From positions 246,671 through 310,670 of the forward strand of contig HG799463.1 of NCBI GenBank assembly GCA_000531095.1: a stretch of 64,000 nucleotides of DNA, given 5' to 3'. Below are positions 19,217 through 28,535 of this stretch, in pieces. Each line of letters starts with the position of its first letter. Position 1 is the stretch's first letter. The translations under genes were made by a program, and so were the position numbers. The notes below the pieces were generated by a model, which made no database searches, was not told the origin of the DNA, and saw only the letters and a program-made list of their open reading frames with translations. This stretch comes from Gemmata massiliana (GTDB lineage: Bacteria > Planctomycetota > Planctomycetia > Gemmatales > Gemmataceae).

Positions 19217-21466
19217 ATGCACGCTCGTCTCCTCTCCTGTTTCGTTCTGTGCGCCGTTACCGGCGGCGCACTCGGGGCCGACTGGAAACCGGCCCCAACC
19301 CCGCTCATGACCAAGTGGGGCAAGGAAGTGAAACCCGATAGCGCGTGGCAGGAGTACCCGCGCCCGCAAATGGTGCGAAAGAACTGGCTGAACCTCAACG
19401 GGTTGTGGGACTACGCGATCACCAAGAAGGACGCGCCCAAGCCCGAAAAGTGGGACGGCCAGATCCTGGTACCGTTCTGCGCCGAATCATCGCTATCGGG
19501 GGTCGGCAAGAGCGTCAGCAAGGATCAGAACCTGTGGTACCACCGCACGGTCGAAGTTCCCGCCGGGTGGAAGGGCCAGCGCGTGCTGCTGCACTTCGAC
19601 GCCGTCGACTGGGAATCCACGGTTTTCGTCAACGGCACGGAACTCGTCACCCACAAGGGCGGGAACGACCCGTTCTCGGTGGACATCACCGACGCGCTGA
19701 AGGACGGAAAGGGTGAACTCGTCGTGCGTGTGTGGGATCCGACCGATTCCGGCGCGCAACCGCGTGGCAAACAGCAAGCGAAACCCGAAGGGATCTGGTA
19801 CACGCCGGTCACCGGGATCTGGCAAACGGTGTGGCTCGAACCGGTGGCAAGTGACACCTACGTCAAATCGATCCGCGTGACCCCGGATGTGGATAAAGGC
19901 GAAGTCGAATTCATCGTCGATGTCGTCGGCAACGCCAATGCCGTTCTGATTGGGTTCAAAGACGGAAACTTCAGCGGCAAACCCGGCCAGCCCATTCGCT
20001 GCAAGTTGGAGAACCCGAAGCTCTGGACCCCCGACTCTCCACACCTTTACGACGTTCAAATTAACCTTACTTCGCCGGACCGGGACAGCGCTTCAGCGGA
20101 CACCGTTTCGACCTACTTCGCGATGCGGAAAATCTCGACCGCAAAAGACGACAAGGGCGTGATGCGCCTGATGCTGAACAACAAACCGATGTTCCAGGTC
20201 GGGCCGCTCGACCAGGGGTGGTGGCCGGACGGGTTGCTCACCCCGCCGTCCGACGCGGCGATGAAGTACGACATCGAAGTGCTGAAGAAAATCGGCTTCA
20301 ACATGCTCCGCAAGCACATCAAGGTGGAGCCGTCGCGCTACTACTACCACTGCGACAAGCTCGGGATGCTGGTGTGGCAGGACATGCCGAGCGGGGGCGT
20401 GCCGTCGCGCGGGCAACTCATTCCGCCGGACGCCAAAGAAGACGCCAAGTTCACCGACCCAGAAAAGAAGCAGTTCCGCGTGGAACTGAAAGCGATGATG
20501 GACCACCTGAAGTTCTTCCCGTGCATCGTGGTGTGGGTGCCGTTCAACGAGGGTTGGGGACAGCACGACACCAACGACGTCCTCAAGTGGGTGAAGGACT
20601 ACGACCGCACGCGCCTCGTGAACGGTCCGAGCGGGTGGGTGGACCGCGGGTTCGGTGACATGAAGGACGCGCACATCTACCCCGGCCCGGGGATGTTCCC
20701 CACGATGCCGGACCGCGTGAGTGTGCTCGGCGAGTTCGGCGGACTGGGCCTGCCCCTCAAGGGGCACTTGTGGAAGGACACGGATAACTGGGGCTACCGC
20801 ACCTTCAAAACCACTGAAGAGCTGCGTGAGAACTACCGGTTGCTCGTGCGCCGGCTGCACCCGCTCGTCGGCAAGGGGCTGAGCGCGGCCGTGTACACCC
20901 AGACGACGGACGTGGAAGTGGAAGTGAACGGGCTAATGACCTACGACCGCGAGGTCATCAAGTTCGACGTGGCCGAGACCGCGAAGTGGCACAAGGCGCT
21001 GTTCGGCCCGGCGCCCGAGTACCGCGAACTCGTCCCGACGTCCGAAACAGTCGCCCAGAAGTGGCGCTTCACGACCACCAAGCCCGCGGCCGGTTGGGAG
21101 AAGTCCGACTTCGACGCCGCAAAGTGGACCGAGGCCGACGGCGGGTTCGGGACGCAGGGCACGCCGGGCGCGGTCGTGCGCACCGAGTGGAAGACCGCCG
21201 ACATCTGGGTCCGGCGCGGCTTCGAGCTAGCGGAGGCCCCGACGGGCGATGTCGTGCTCCGGATGCACCACGACGAAGACGCAGAGGTGTACATCAACGG
21301 CGTTCTCGCGCTCAAAGTGACCGACTGGACGTCGGGCTACACGGAGTTCTTCCTGACCGCAGAAGGTCGGAAGGCACTCAAGAAGGGCGCGAACGTGATT
21401 GCCATCCACTGCAAGCAGACCCGCGGCGGTCAGTACATCGACGCGGGTTTACAGGAGTTGAAGTAG
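19217..21466 (+). CDS. Secreted glycoside hydrolase family 2 protein (beta-galactosidase-like)
   Basis: A 749-residue protein with a signal peptide (MHARLLSCFVLCAVTGGALG). Domains in order: sugar-binding jelly roll (NLNGLWDYAI, about residues 55-215, with VPFCAESSLSGVG), immunoglobulin-like linker, and the TIM barrel with RKHIKVEPSRYYYHCD. The acid/base glutamate is in VWVPFNEGWGQHD and the probable nucleophile glutamate is in VSVLGEFGGLGLP. A C-terminal domain (SDFDAAKWTEADGGFG, RMHHDEDAEVYINGV) looks like a second jelly-roll carbohydrate-binding module. It probably removes beta-linked sugars from extracellular glycans. ATG at 19217 is chosen since the signal peptide starts there. Confidence 0.88.
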   Translation: MHARLLSCFVLCAVTGGALGADWKPAPTPLMTKWGKEVKPDSAWQEYPRPQMVRKNWLNLNGLWDYAITKKDAPKPEKWDGQILVPFCAESSLSGVGKSVSKDQNLWYHRTVEVPAGWKGQRVLLHFDAVDWESTVFVNGTELVTHKGGNDPFSVDITDALKDGKGELVVRVWDPTDSGAQPRGKQQAKPEGIWYTPVTGIWQTVWLEPVASDTYVKSIRVTPDVDKGEVEFIVDVVGNANAVLIGFKDGNFSGKPGQPIRCKLENPKLWTPDSPHLYDVQINLTSPDRDSASADTVSTYFAMRKISTAKDDKGVMRLMLNNKPMFQVGPLDQGWWPDGLLTPPSDAAMKYDIEVLKKIGFNMLRKHIKVEPSRYYYHCDKLGMLVWQDMPSGGVPSRGQLIPPDAKEDAKFTDPEKKQFRVELKAMMDHLKFFPCIVVWVPFNEGWGQHDTNDVLKWVKDYDRTRLVNGPSGWVDRGFGDMKDAHIYPGPGMFPTMPDRVSVLGEFGGLGLPLKGHLWKDTDNWGYRTFKTTEELRENYRLLVRRLHPLVGKGLSAAVYTQTTDVEVEVNGLMTYDREVIKFDVAETAKWHKALFGPAPEYRELVPTSETVAQKWRFTTTKPAAGWEKSDFDAAKWTEADGGFGTQGTPGAVVRTEWKTADIWVRRGFELAEAPTGDVVLRMHHDEDAEVYINGVLALKVTDWTSGYTEFFLTAEGRKALKKGANVIAIHCKQTRGGQYIDAGLQELK

Positions 21467-21477
21467 GCGAGCGGCGG

Positions 21478-21626
21478 GCGAACCCCGCCCACCAGGGCGG
21501 TGGGTCTTGCACGTAGCAAATGCACCCACCGCCCTGGCGAGCGGGGTTCGCTCAATCACTAATTTGGTTCGGTGGCCCGGGCCTCTGGCCTGGGAAACGC
21601 CTCCCCAGGCCAGAGGCCCGGGCCAC
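21478..21626. terminator. Two long hairpins between convergent genes
   Basis: The first inverted repeat has arms at about 21478-21505 and 21523-21551, with small internal mismatches. The second has 23-base perfect arms (21572-21594 and 21604-21626). They lie between the GH2 stop (21466) and the dadA-like stop (21659) and probably terminate both. The second stem has the same core as the hairpin at 3637-3684. Confidence 0.65.
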
Positions 21627-21658
21627 AATCAGATAACACCAGCACCCAACACCGCAAC

Positions 21659-22900
21659 TCAGCGATTCAACCGGTACGGCGTCGGGTCGATGTGCGGCTT
21701 ACCGCCGCCCACCAGTTCGCTGACGAGTTTCCCGGTTGCGGGGGCCATTGAGAGCCCGAGCATGTTGTGCCCGGCCGCGATCATCACGTTGCTCGCGACG
21801 GGCGCGCGATCGATGACGGGCAGCCCGTCGGACGTCATGGGGCGCCAGCCCCACCACTCCTCTTGCACCGGCTCTGCGAGCGGGTCTCGCAGGTACAGCT
21901 TCGCGGCATCCGTGAGCAGTGCCAGCCGCGACCGGTTCAGCGAATCGTCGTACCCGGAGAACTCCATCGTCGAGCCGAGCCGGTACCCGCTCGCGAACGG
22001 CGTGACCGCGACGCGGTGTTCCTCGAATATGAGCGGGTGCGTCGGGCACAGTGCCGGGCGCGGCATCGTCAGCGAGTACCCCTTACCGGGCTGGATCGGC
22101 ACCCGGCACCCGAGCGCCGCGTTGAGTTGAGGGGTCCACGCGCCCGTCGCGATCACGAACTGGTCGCCGGGAACGTCCCCGGTCGAAGTTTTGAGCGCGG
22201 TCGCGACGCCGTTCGCCGTCGCGAGGCCGGTCATCGCGCAGTTTTCGCGGATCTCCACTCCCAGCGCCAACAGCACGCGCTTGAGTTCGCTCATCAGGCG
22301 GTCGGGCCGCAGGTGCGCATCGGATTCGTACAGGTAACCACCCGCCATGCCAGGCTTAAGGGCCGGTTCGAGTGCTGCGAGTTCGGTCGAATCGAACCGG
22401 CGCGCGGGCATCGAGAACTCGCGGCGCAACAGCTCGTCGGTGTGCGCGTAGTGCTCGAAGTGTTTCGGCGTCTGGAAGACGAACAGCAGCCCCTTCGACT
22501 CCCACTCGCACTCGATGCGCTCGGCCGCGATGAGTTCGTCGAACAGCGCACGCGACGAATTGAGCAGCGCCTGAATCGCGCGCCCCGCGGCCATCATGTC
22601 GCGCGTGTTGCACTTCCGGGCGAAGCCGAGGAACCAGCCGAGGTTCGCGAGCGCCACGCCCGGGCGAACCTTAAGGGGCGAGTTCCGCTGAAAGAGAGTC
22701 TTGAGAGTGGACGTGATCGCCCCGGGCGCGGCGAACGGCAGAACGTGACTGGGGCACACGTACCCGCAGTTGGCGTGCGAGCACCCGGCCCCGAACCGCT
22801 GGCGATCCACGATCGTGACCGCGTGCCCGGTCTTCGCCAGGTGGTATGCGGAACACGCACCCACCACTCCCCCGCCCACAACCACGACGCGCTTCGTCAT
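21659..22900 (-). CDS. dadA: FAD-dependent D-amino-acid dehydrogenase (DadA-like)
   Basis: A 413-residue DAO-family flavoprotein. The FAD-binding motif opens the protein (VVVVGGGVVGACSAYHLAKTGHAVTIVDR). It is followed by GAGCSHANCGYVCPSHVLPFAAPG, which is typical of DadA, then ATGAWTPQLNAALG and a C-terminal GHNMLGLSMAPATGKLVSELV flavin loop. It oxidatively deaminates D-amino acids to 2-oxo acids, giving electrons to the respiratory chain at the inner membrane face. No alanine racemase is nearby, so physiological pairing is unknown. It starts about 107 bases after the stop of the sialate esterase gene on the same strand, with a hairpin between, suggesting separate transcripts. Confidence 0.85.
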   Translation of the reverse strand: MTKRVVVVGGGVVGACSAYHLAKTGHAVTIVDRQRFGAGCSHANCGYVCPSHVLPFAAPGAITSTLKTLFQRNSPLKVRPGVALANLGWFLGFARKCNTRDMMAAGRAIQALLNSSRALFDELIAAERIECEWESKGLLFVFQTPKHFEHYAHTDELLRREFSMPARRFDSTELAALEPALKPGMAGGYLYESDAHLRPDRLMSELKRVLLALGVEIRENCAMTGLATANGVATALKTSTGDVPGDQFVIATGAWTPQLNAALGCRVPIQPGKGYSLTMPRPALCPTHPLIFEEHRVAVTPFASGYRLGSTMEFSGYDDSLNRSRLALLTDAAKLYLRDPLAEPVQEEWWGWRPMTSDGLPVIDRAPVASNVMIAAGHNMLGLSMAPATGKLVSELVGGGKPHIDPTPYRLNR

Positions 22901-22915
22901 GCGATCTCCCTAAAA

Positions 22916-23002
22916 GGCGAACGGCCGGCACGGGCCGACCGATCGAGCGCGAGGGGCACTGGTGCCCACCTCTCACTAACCGGCGCGCGCCGGCCGTTCG
23001 CC
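22916..23002 (-). terminator. Inverted repeat after the sialate esterase gene
   Basis: 13-base perfect arms (22916-22928 and 22990-23002) enclose GC-rich sequence with further pairing potential. It begins right after the esterase stop (23008, minus strand) and lies before the dadA-like ATG, so it is probably the esterase terminator. Confidence 0.55.
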
Positions 23003-23007
23003 CGGAC

Positions 23008-24618
23008 TCACTGTTTCGGCTTGGGCTGCGTGGTGTACGGCGCGTCGTCCGTGCGGAACGGCGAGGCCGGCAGCCCCTCTTTGTTAAACAGGTTCAGGGT
23101 CGGTTTGGCGAAGTTTACCCACCCGTAGCGCACCGCGACCGGTTCCGCAACCGCTTCGCTGGTGAGAACGACGGTGTCGTCCTTGATGGCAGCCTTCGCC
23201 GGGTGGAACTTCCCGTCCTTGCCCGCGACCGTGAAGCCCACGAGGTCGCCGTTCTTCGCGACCAGCCCGCCGCCCACGTGCGTGAACGTCAGCGTCGCGG
23301 TGTTGCTCGCGAACTTCGCTTCCTTGAGCATCGGGCCGTAATATTCGATCTTCCTGCCGTACTCGATGCCCAGCGCCGCGAGCGCGAGCCGCTCACCGAC
23401 CGGTCCCTTCGGCTTCGGGTGGATGTCGCCCTCGTTGCCAATGTCGGTGATGACCGCGATCCCGGTCTTCGGCAGGGTCTTGGCCGTGTACAGTTGGGCG
23501 TCGCGGAGTTCAGCGTAGGTGACTGCGTTCGCGTTACCGTTACCGAACGGCGCGAGTTGAACGAGCATGAACGGCAGGTCGCAGTTGTACCGCGCGCGCC
23601 AGTCCTTAATCATCGTCGGGAACAGCGTGCGGTACTCGTAAGCCCGCCCCGTATTCGATTCGCCCTGGTACCAGATCGCGCCCTTCGTTTTGAAGTTCAG
23701 GATCGGGAAGATCATCGCGTTGTACAGCGTGCCGGGTGTGTGCGGCCCCAGATCGAGCGGCTTCTCGCCGGGTTTGGCCGGCTCCTTCGGGACCGGCTTG
23801 CCAGCAGCCTTGGCTTTGTCCGCGGCTTCTTTCCATACTGCCAGTGCTTTTTCGTAAACCTCCAGTGCCTTCTTCTGGTCGTACTCGTCGTAGGTCTTGA
23901 CAATGGACCGGGCGCGATCGGCGTAATACTTCAAGCTCGGTTCAGCGTCGAGCGCTTCGAGGCTCGTCCACGCTTCGGCCGGGGTGCCGCCCCACGACGA
24001 GTGGATCAGCCCGACGGGAACACCGAGTTCCTTCTGGAGCTTCTGGCCGAAGTGGTATGCGACCGCGGAGAACCCGCCGATCGTGTCCGCCGAACTCACG
24101 TCCCACTTCGTGAGGTGTCCGAGGTCGTCCTGATTGGTGATCGGGCGCGGCGCGGTCCGCTTCTTGACGGTGAACAGGCGCAGGTCCGGGTTCGTCGCGC
24201 CCTCTTTCACCTTGGCCGGGTCTTCGCTGATGTTCACGGACCATTCCATGTTGGACTGGCCGGAGCAGACCCACACCTCGCCCACCGCGACGTTCTTGAA
24301 CGCGACTTCGTTGTTGCCCTTTACGGTGAGGGCGTAGCCGGTGCCGGCCTTCTGCGCCGGAATCTTGACGGCCCATTTACCGTCCTTGTCCGCGGTCACT
24401 TTCGTGGTGGTCGCGCTCGCCTCGTTCGCGGTCTTTCGCGCCAGCGACACGGTAACCGACTCGCCCGCGTCGGCCTTACCCCAAACGACGATATCCGTGC
24501 CCTGTTGGAGCACCACGTTGTCGGAAAAGATCGGGTGCGGTTTCACATCGGCGCGGGCGGTACCCAGCGCCAGCACGCTCACCGATACGGCGAGCAGTAC
24601 GGCCTTGAACGGACGCAT
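23008..24618 (-). CDS. Sialate O-acetylesterase (SGNH/GDSL-like, secreted)
   Basis: A 536-residue secreted esterase. The signal peptide is MRPFKAVLLAVSVSVLALGTARA. An N-terminal beta domain (FSDNVVLQQGTDIVVWGKADAGE) is characteristic of the family. The catalytic serine is in VCSGQSNMEWSVN; later blocks include LIHSSWGGTPAEAW, GAIWYQGESNTGRAYEY and the Asp/His block ITDIGNEGDIHPKPKGPVGERLA. It probably removes O-acetyl groups from sialic acids or other acetylated sugars outside the cytosol. A lysine/proline-rich insert near residues 275-325 (KAKAAGKPVPKEPAKPG) is unusual and may be a flexible loop. Confidence 0.88.
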   Translation of the reverse strand: MRPFKAVLLAVSVSVLALGTARADVKPHPIFSDNVVLQQGTDIVVWGKADAGESVTVSLARKTANEASATTTKVTADKDGKWAVKIPAQKAGTGYALTVKGNNEVAFKNVAVGEVWVCSGQSNMEWSVNISEDPAKVKEGATNPDLRLFTVKKRTAPRPITNQDDLGHLTKWDVSSADTIGGFSAVAYHFGQKLQKELGVPVGLIHSSWGGTPAEAWTSLEALDAEPSLKYYADRARSIVKTYDEYDQKKALEVYEKALAVWKEAADKAKAAGKPVPKEPAKPGEKPLDLGPHTPGTLYNAMIFPILNFKTKGAIWYQGESNTGRAYEYRTLFPTMIKDWRARYNCDLPFMLVQLAPFGNGNANAVTYAELRDAQLYTAKTLPKTGIAVITDIGNEGDIHPKPKGPVGERLALAALGIEYGRKIEYYGPMLKEAKFASNTATLTFTHVGGGLVAKNGDLVGFTVAGKDGKFHPAKAAIKDDTVVLTSEAVAEPVAVRYGWVNFAKPTLNLFNKEGLPASPFRTDDAPYTTQPKPKQ

Positions 24619-24731
24619 GGAGAGGGCTCCAAGTGTATAAGTGGGAACGCGAATGGTAGGCGGAAGACAAAGTAAACTGCGGCCCGGCGAAAGGCAACGG
24701 AGCACTTACGAGTTTGCGCGGCGCGAGAATG

Positions 24732-26105
24732 TTACGACCCGAACAGATCAAGGACCGGCTTCCCGGCGCTCACGGCCCGCGTGAACCCGTCGGACCCGAG
24801 CTTCGTTTCCGGAGCCACGTCGAGCGCGTGGAACAGCGTCGCGCCGAAATCTTCGGGGCTCACCGGGTTGTCTTTCACATACGCGGCGATCCTGTCGGAC
24901 GCACCGTACACCGCTCCACCGCGAACTCCCGCGCCCGCGAGCAGCGCCGAGTAGCACGCCGGCCAGTGGTCGCGTCCCTCGCCACTCACACGCGGCGTGC
25001 GGCCGAACTCACCCACCAGCACCACGAGCGTCGTTTCCAATAGCCCACGGTCTTCCAGATCGCCGAGCAGTGCGGACACGGCTTCGTCCACACGCGGAAG
25101 TGCCCAACTCAGCCCGAACGCAGTGGAGCCAAAGATGCTGCCGAGGCCCGGCCCCGTACCGTGCATGTCCCACGTTTGCACGTTGCGAAACGCCTCGCCC
25201 GGCGGAAGCCCGGTCCACGCGGTCACGCTGACGAGCCGCGTGCCTGCTTCGATGAGTCTGCGTGCCAGGAGTAAGTTCTGCCCGAGCGGGTGGCGCCCGT
25301 AACGGTCCCGCATGCGTGCGGATTCGCGGTCGAGATCGAACGCCACACGAGCCTCGGGACCGGTGAGCAGGTCGACCGCCTTTTCGCGGTACTTCTCCAT
25401 GTTCGCAGCGTCCGCCCCGCCCGCGGGCTGAGTGGATTCGACGCGCGAGAGGAGCTTCTGCCGATCGAGCAGCCGGGGTGTCGGAACGTCGGCAGGCGGG
25501 TCGAACGACCTCACCTTGAAGCCCGGCGCGGACGGGTTATCGAGATCGGTACCGACACGCAACGGCGCGTAAGCCGCCCCGAGGAAGCCGCCCGTGAGGT
25601 AACGCGGTTGCACGTCGCCGGCTATGTTCTGCAACCACACGTAAGGCGGGACGTTTCTGGTCGGCGGGCACAGTTTCGCGACGACCGAACCGTAATACGG
25701 GGTGCTCTCGGCGGGGCGCGAGTGGCCCGTCATACAGACGTGCATTCCGCCGTCGTGATTGGGGTCGCCGTGGGTCATCGACCGCACGAGGCAGTACCGG
25801 TTGGCGAGCCGCGCCAAGCGCGGGAGGTGTTCGCAGATCCGCACGCCCGGAACGACGGTCGCGATCGGTTTGAAGGCCCCACAAATCTCCGCGGGCGCGT
25901 CCGGCTTCATGTCGAAGCTATCGATCTGGCTGCACCCGCCGTACTGCACGATGAAGATGCACGACTTCGGTTTTCCGCGACGCGGACCGCTACCACCTCC
26001 TGGTGACGCGCGCAAGAGTTCCGGTAACCCCAACCCAAGAACACTAATCCCGCCGAGTTGGAGGAGTTGGCGGCGATTGGGAGGCGTGTGGGGGCTGAAT
26101 TTCAT
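24732..26105 (-). CDS. DUF1501 domain protein
   Basis: A 457-residue DUF1501 protein. The N-terminus (RRQLLQLGGISVLGLGLPELLRA) is a Tat-like signal. Family blocks: SCIFIVQYGGCSQIDSFDMKPDAP, YCLVRSMTHGDPNHDGGMH, GQNLLLARRLIEAGTRLVSVT, LVVLVGEFGRTPRVSGEGRDHWPACYSALLAGAGVRGG and FHALDVAPET. The ATG at 26105 is chosen over 26159 because it directly precedes the signal. No DUF1549/DUF1553 partner is adjacent; the gene upstream on the same strand is a glycerol facilitator. Confidence 0.9.
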   Translation of the reverse strand: MKFSPHTPPNRRQLLQLGGISVLGLGLPELLRASPGGGSGPRRGKPKSCIFIVQYGGCSQIDSFDMKPDAPAEICGAFKPIATVVPGVRICEHLPRLARLANRYCLVRSMTHGDPNHDGGMHVCMTGHSRPAESTPYYGSVVAKLCPPTRNVPPYVWLQNIAGDVQPRYLTGGFLGAAYAPLRVGTDLDNPSAPGFKVRSFDPPADVPTPRLLDRQKLLSRVESTQPAGGADAANMEKYREKAVDLLTGPEARVAFDLDRESARMRDRYGRHPLGQNLLLARRLIEAGTRLVSVTAWTGLPPGEAFRNVQTWDMHGTGPGLGSIFGSTAFGLSWALPRVDEAVSALLGDLEDRGLLETTLVVLVGEFGRTPRVSGEGRDHWPACYSALLAGAGVRGGAVYGASDRIAAYVKDNPVSPEDFGATLFHALDVAPETKLGSDGFTRAVSAGKPVLDLFGS

Positions 26106-26189
26106 GGCGGGTACCCACGAATTCGGCGGATTGTGAGGCAGGACTTTTGAGCATACCACAACCGCCCGCCGACCCGAGCGCGGATTCTG

Positions 26190-26906
26190 CTACGCGCTCA
26201 CCACTAACTTCGCCGCCGCCAGTGCCCCGGCCGCAGCCCCAACGAACGGTCCGACGATCGGCACCCAGGCGTAACCCCAATCGGACCCACCCTTCCCCGC
26301 AATGGGCAGAACCGCGTGCGCAAGGCGCGGACCGAGGTCGCGGGCCGGGTTGATCGCGTACCCGGTCGTGGCGCCGAGGCTGAGGCCGATTCCCCACACG
26401 AGCGCGCCGCCGAGCGGGGCCGCCAGCGCGCCGTTGATGCCCTTTTCCACAACGGCCGTGCCGACGAAGACCAACACGAATGTCGCGAGTGCTTCGCCGA
26501 AAACGTTTGCGGGAAAGTGGCGAATCGCGGGCGCGGTGCAATAACACGCGCGCTTCAGTTCGGGATCGGGCGTTTCGGCCCAGTGCGGGAAGTAGTGCAG
26601 CCAGACGAGTGTCGCCCCCACGAACCCACCCGCGACTTCGGCGGCGACGAGCATCAGAGCCTTGTCAACTTGGAGACCAGCGGTGAGAACCGCCGCCAGC
26701 GGTCCGACCGGGTTGATGTAGCCCGGCGCGCCGATCGCCTTCGCGGTGTACACTCCGGCCATCACCGCGAAAGCCCAACCCGCAGTAATCGCCATCCACC
26801 CGGCATTCTGGGCCTTCGATTTGTTCAGCAGAGCACCCGCAACGACCCCGTTGCCGAGCAGAATCAGAACCGCCGTACCAACGAACTCGCCAAGCACGTC
26901 GTTCAC
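26190..26906 (-). CDS. glpF: MIP-family channel, glycerol-facilitator-like
   Basis: A 238-residue inner-membrane channel with six hydrophobic spans and two half-helix loops. The second loop is canonical and glycerol-type (INPARDLGPR, with aspartate after NPAR). The first loop reads INPVGPLAA, so the usual NPA alanine is valine and the VT that normally follows is absent. The opening VLGEFVGTAVLILLGNGVVAG is typical of GlpF. Glycerol or small polyol diffusion is the likely function. glpD is in the window but 20 kb away. Confidence 0.85.
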   Translation of the reverse strand: MNDVLGEFVGTAVLILLGNGVVAGALLNKSKAQNAGWMAITAGWAFAVMAGVYTAKAIGAPGYINPVGPLAAVLTAGLQVDKALMLVAAEVAGGFVGATLVWLHYFPHWAETPDPELKRACYCTAPAIRHFPANVFGEALATFVLVFVGTAVVEKGINGALAAPLGGALVWGIGLSLGATTGYAINPARDLGPRLAHAVLPIAGKGGSDWGYAWVPIVGPFVGAAAGALAAAKLVVSA

Positions 26907-26977
26907 GAGGCACCCCGGGAGAGATTTACGAGTCCCGAAGCGTACCCGCGCACGCGCCCGTGTGCCACGCGCAGGGG

Positions 26978-28399
26978 TTAAGAATTTCCTCTTTCGGCCG
27001 CAGCTCGCATCGCGCTCCAGGCCGCTTCCACGTCCGCGCGCTCGGTCGTGATCGAACCCACCGACACGCGGACGATCCAGCGCCCCGCGAGGACCGCGGG
27101 CGTGAGGTAGGCGGCACCAGAAGCGTTCACGCGCTCCACCCAGTCGCGCGTGTGGGCGTCGAGCGCTTCACCGGAAAGTCCCGGCGGTTCGTGAACCAAA
27201 CACACTGTTTGAAGCGGCACCGGGGCCACCACGCGCCAGTTCGAGGTGCGCGACACTTCTCCCGCGAGCCACGCGGCGTTCGCGATGTCGCGCCGGAGCC
27301 GCGCCTGTAACCCGGACACCCCCTCGGCGCGAATGAGGCACCACAGTTTGAGTGCGCGAAACCGACGCCCGAGTGCGATTCCCCAATCGCGGTAGTTCGG
27401 TGCCTTGCCATCTGCCTGCGTGCGCAGGTAGCTCGGGCTCGTGGACATTACTCGAATGAGGTGCTCGGTGTCGCGAACGTAGAACAGCGAGCAATCGAAC
27501 ACCGCGCCGAACCACTTGTGCGGGTTCAACACGAGCGAATCTGCCCCTTCGATCCCGGCCCACATCCCTCGACACTCGGGGAGAATCATCGCGGAGCCGG
27601 CCATTGCCGCGTCGACGTGAACCCAGATCCGGTGTCGCGCGGCAATTTCCGTGATCGCCCCCACCGGGTCGAGCGCGGTCGACGCCGTAGTGCCCGTCGT
27701 AGCGACCACCGCACACGGCACCTTCCCCGCGTCGAGGTCCGCGCGGACCGCCGCGTCGAGTGCATCGGGGCGCATCGCAAACGCATCATCGACGGGAACG
27801 GCGCGGACGTTGTCGCGCCCGAACCCCGCGAGCAGGGCGGCTTTCTCCACGGAACTGTGGCTCTGCGTTGAAACGTAGACTACCAACGGCTTCGGTTCGC
27901 CCTGCAATCCCCCGCGCACGAGCGAAAAGTGACTCGCACGCTCGCGCGCGCAGAGCAGCGCGAGTAGGGTCGAAGTAGACGCGGTGTCCTGAATCACCCC
28001 CGACCACGCGGTCGAAAGACCGACCATCTGGCGCATCCAGTCGCACGCCAGTTCTTCCAGTTCGGTAAGTGCGGGGCTGGATTGCCAATTCAACCCGAGT
28101 TGTCCCAAGCCCGTACTGAGGAAATCGCCGAGCACACTCGCCAGTTCCGCGTTCGAGGGGAAGTACCCGAAGAACCGCGGGTGCTGCCAGTGCGTGAGCC
28201 CGGGAAGGAGGATCGTGTTAAGGTCAGCAAGTACCGCGTCGAACGGTTCGGCGGCGGCGGGTGGTTCGGTCGGCAGTTGCGCTCGAATCGCCCCCGGTTC
28301 GGTGGTCGCTCGCACCGGGCGGGTCGCAATCGTAGCACGATAGTCCGCAATAAAATCGATCAAACGGTGACCATATTCGCGAAACTCGTCAGGAGTCAT
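26978..28399 (-). CDS. PLP-dependent decarboxylase, aromatic-L-amino-acid decarboxylase type
   Basis: A 473-residue group II PLP decarboxylase. It begins MTPDEFREYGHRLIDFIADY. Motifs: LTHWQHPRFFGYFPSNA, VIQDTASTSTLLALLCARE, H181 in STQSHSSVEKA which stacks on the cofactor, D263 in VHVDAAMAGSA, and the Schiff-base lysine K295 in LNPHKWFGAVFDCS. The C-terminal YLRTQADGKAPNYRDWGIALGRRFRALKLW is the usual AADC block. It decarboxylates an aromatic amino acid (Phe, Tyr, Trp or DOPA); which one cannot be read from sequence. The MLE-like gene upstream lies 137 bases away on the same strand. Confidence 0.9.
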   Translation of the reverse strand: MTPDEFREYGHRLIDFIADYRATIATRPVRATTEPGAIRAQLPTEPPAAAEPFDAVLADLNTILLPGLTHWQHPRFFGYFPSNAELASVLGDFLSTGLGQLGLNWQSSPALTELEELACDWMRQMVGLSTAWSGVIQDTASTSTLLALLCARERASHFSLVRGGLQGEPKPLVVYVSTQSHSSVEKAALLAGFGRDNVRAVPVDDAFAMRPDALDAAVRADLDAGKVPCAVVATTGTTASTALDPVGAITEIAARHRIWVHVDAAMAGSAMILPECRGMWAGIEGADSLVLNPHKWFGAVFDCSLFYVRDTEHLIRVMSTSPSYLRTQADGKAPNYRDWGIALGRRFRALKLWCLIRAEGVSGLQARLRRDIANAAWLAGEVSRTSNWRVVAPVPLQTVCLVHEPPGLSGEALDAHTRDWVERVNASGAAYLTPAVLAGRWIVRVSVGSITTERADVEAAWSAMRAAAERGNS

Positions 28400-28535
28400 C
28401 GATACCTCAGTGAACAGCGAAGGGCATTCTTCCCATCTTGCGGTGCGGGAAGCGCATATTTTCTGCGCGTGGTACAGTTCCGGCCCGTACCGCGAGCAAA
28501 AAATACCCGCCTTCAACACACCGCAATGAAGCCCA

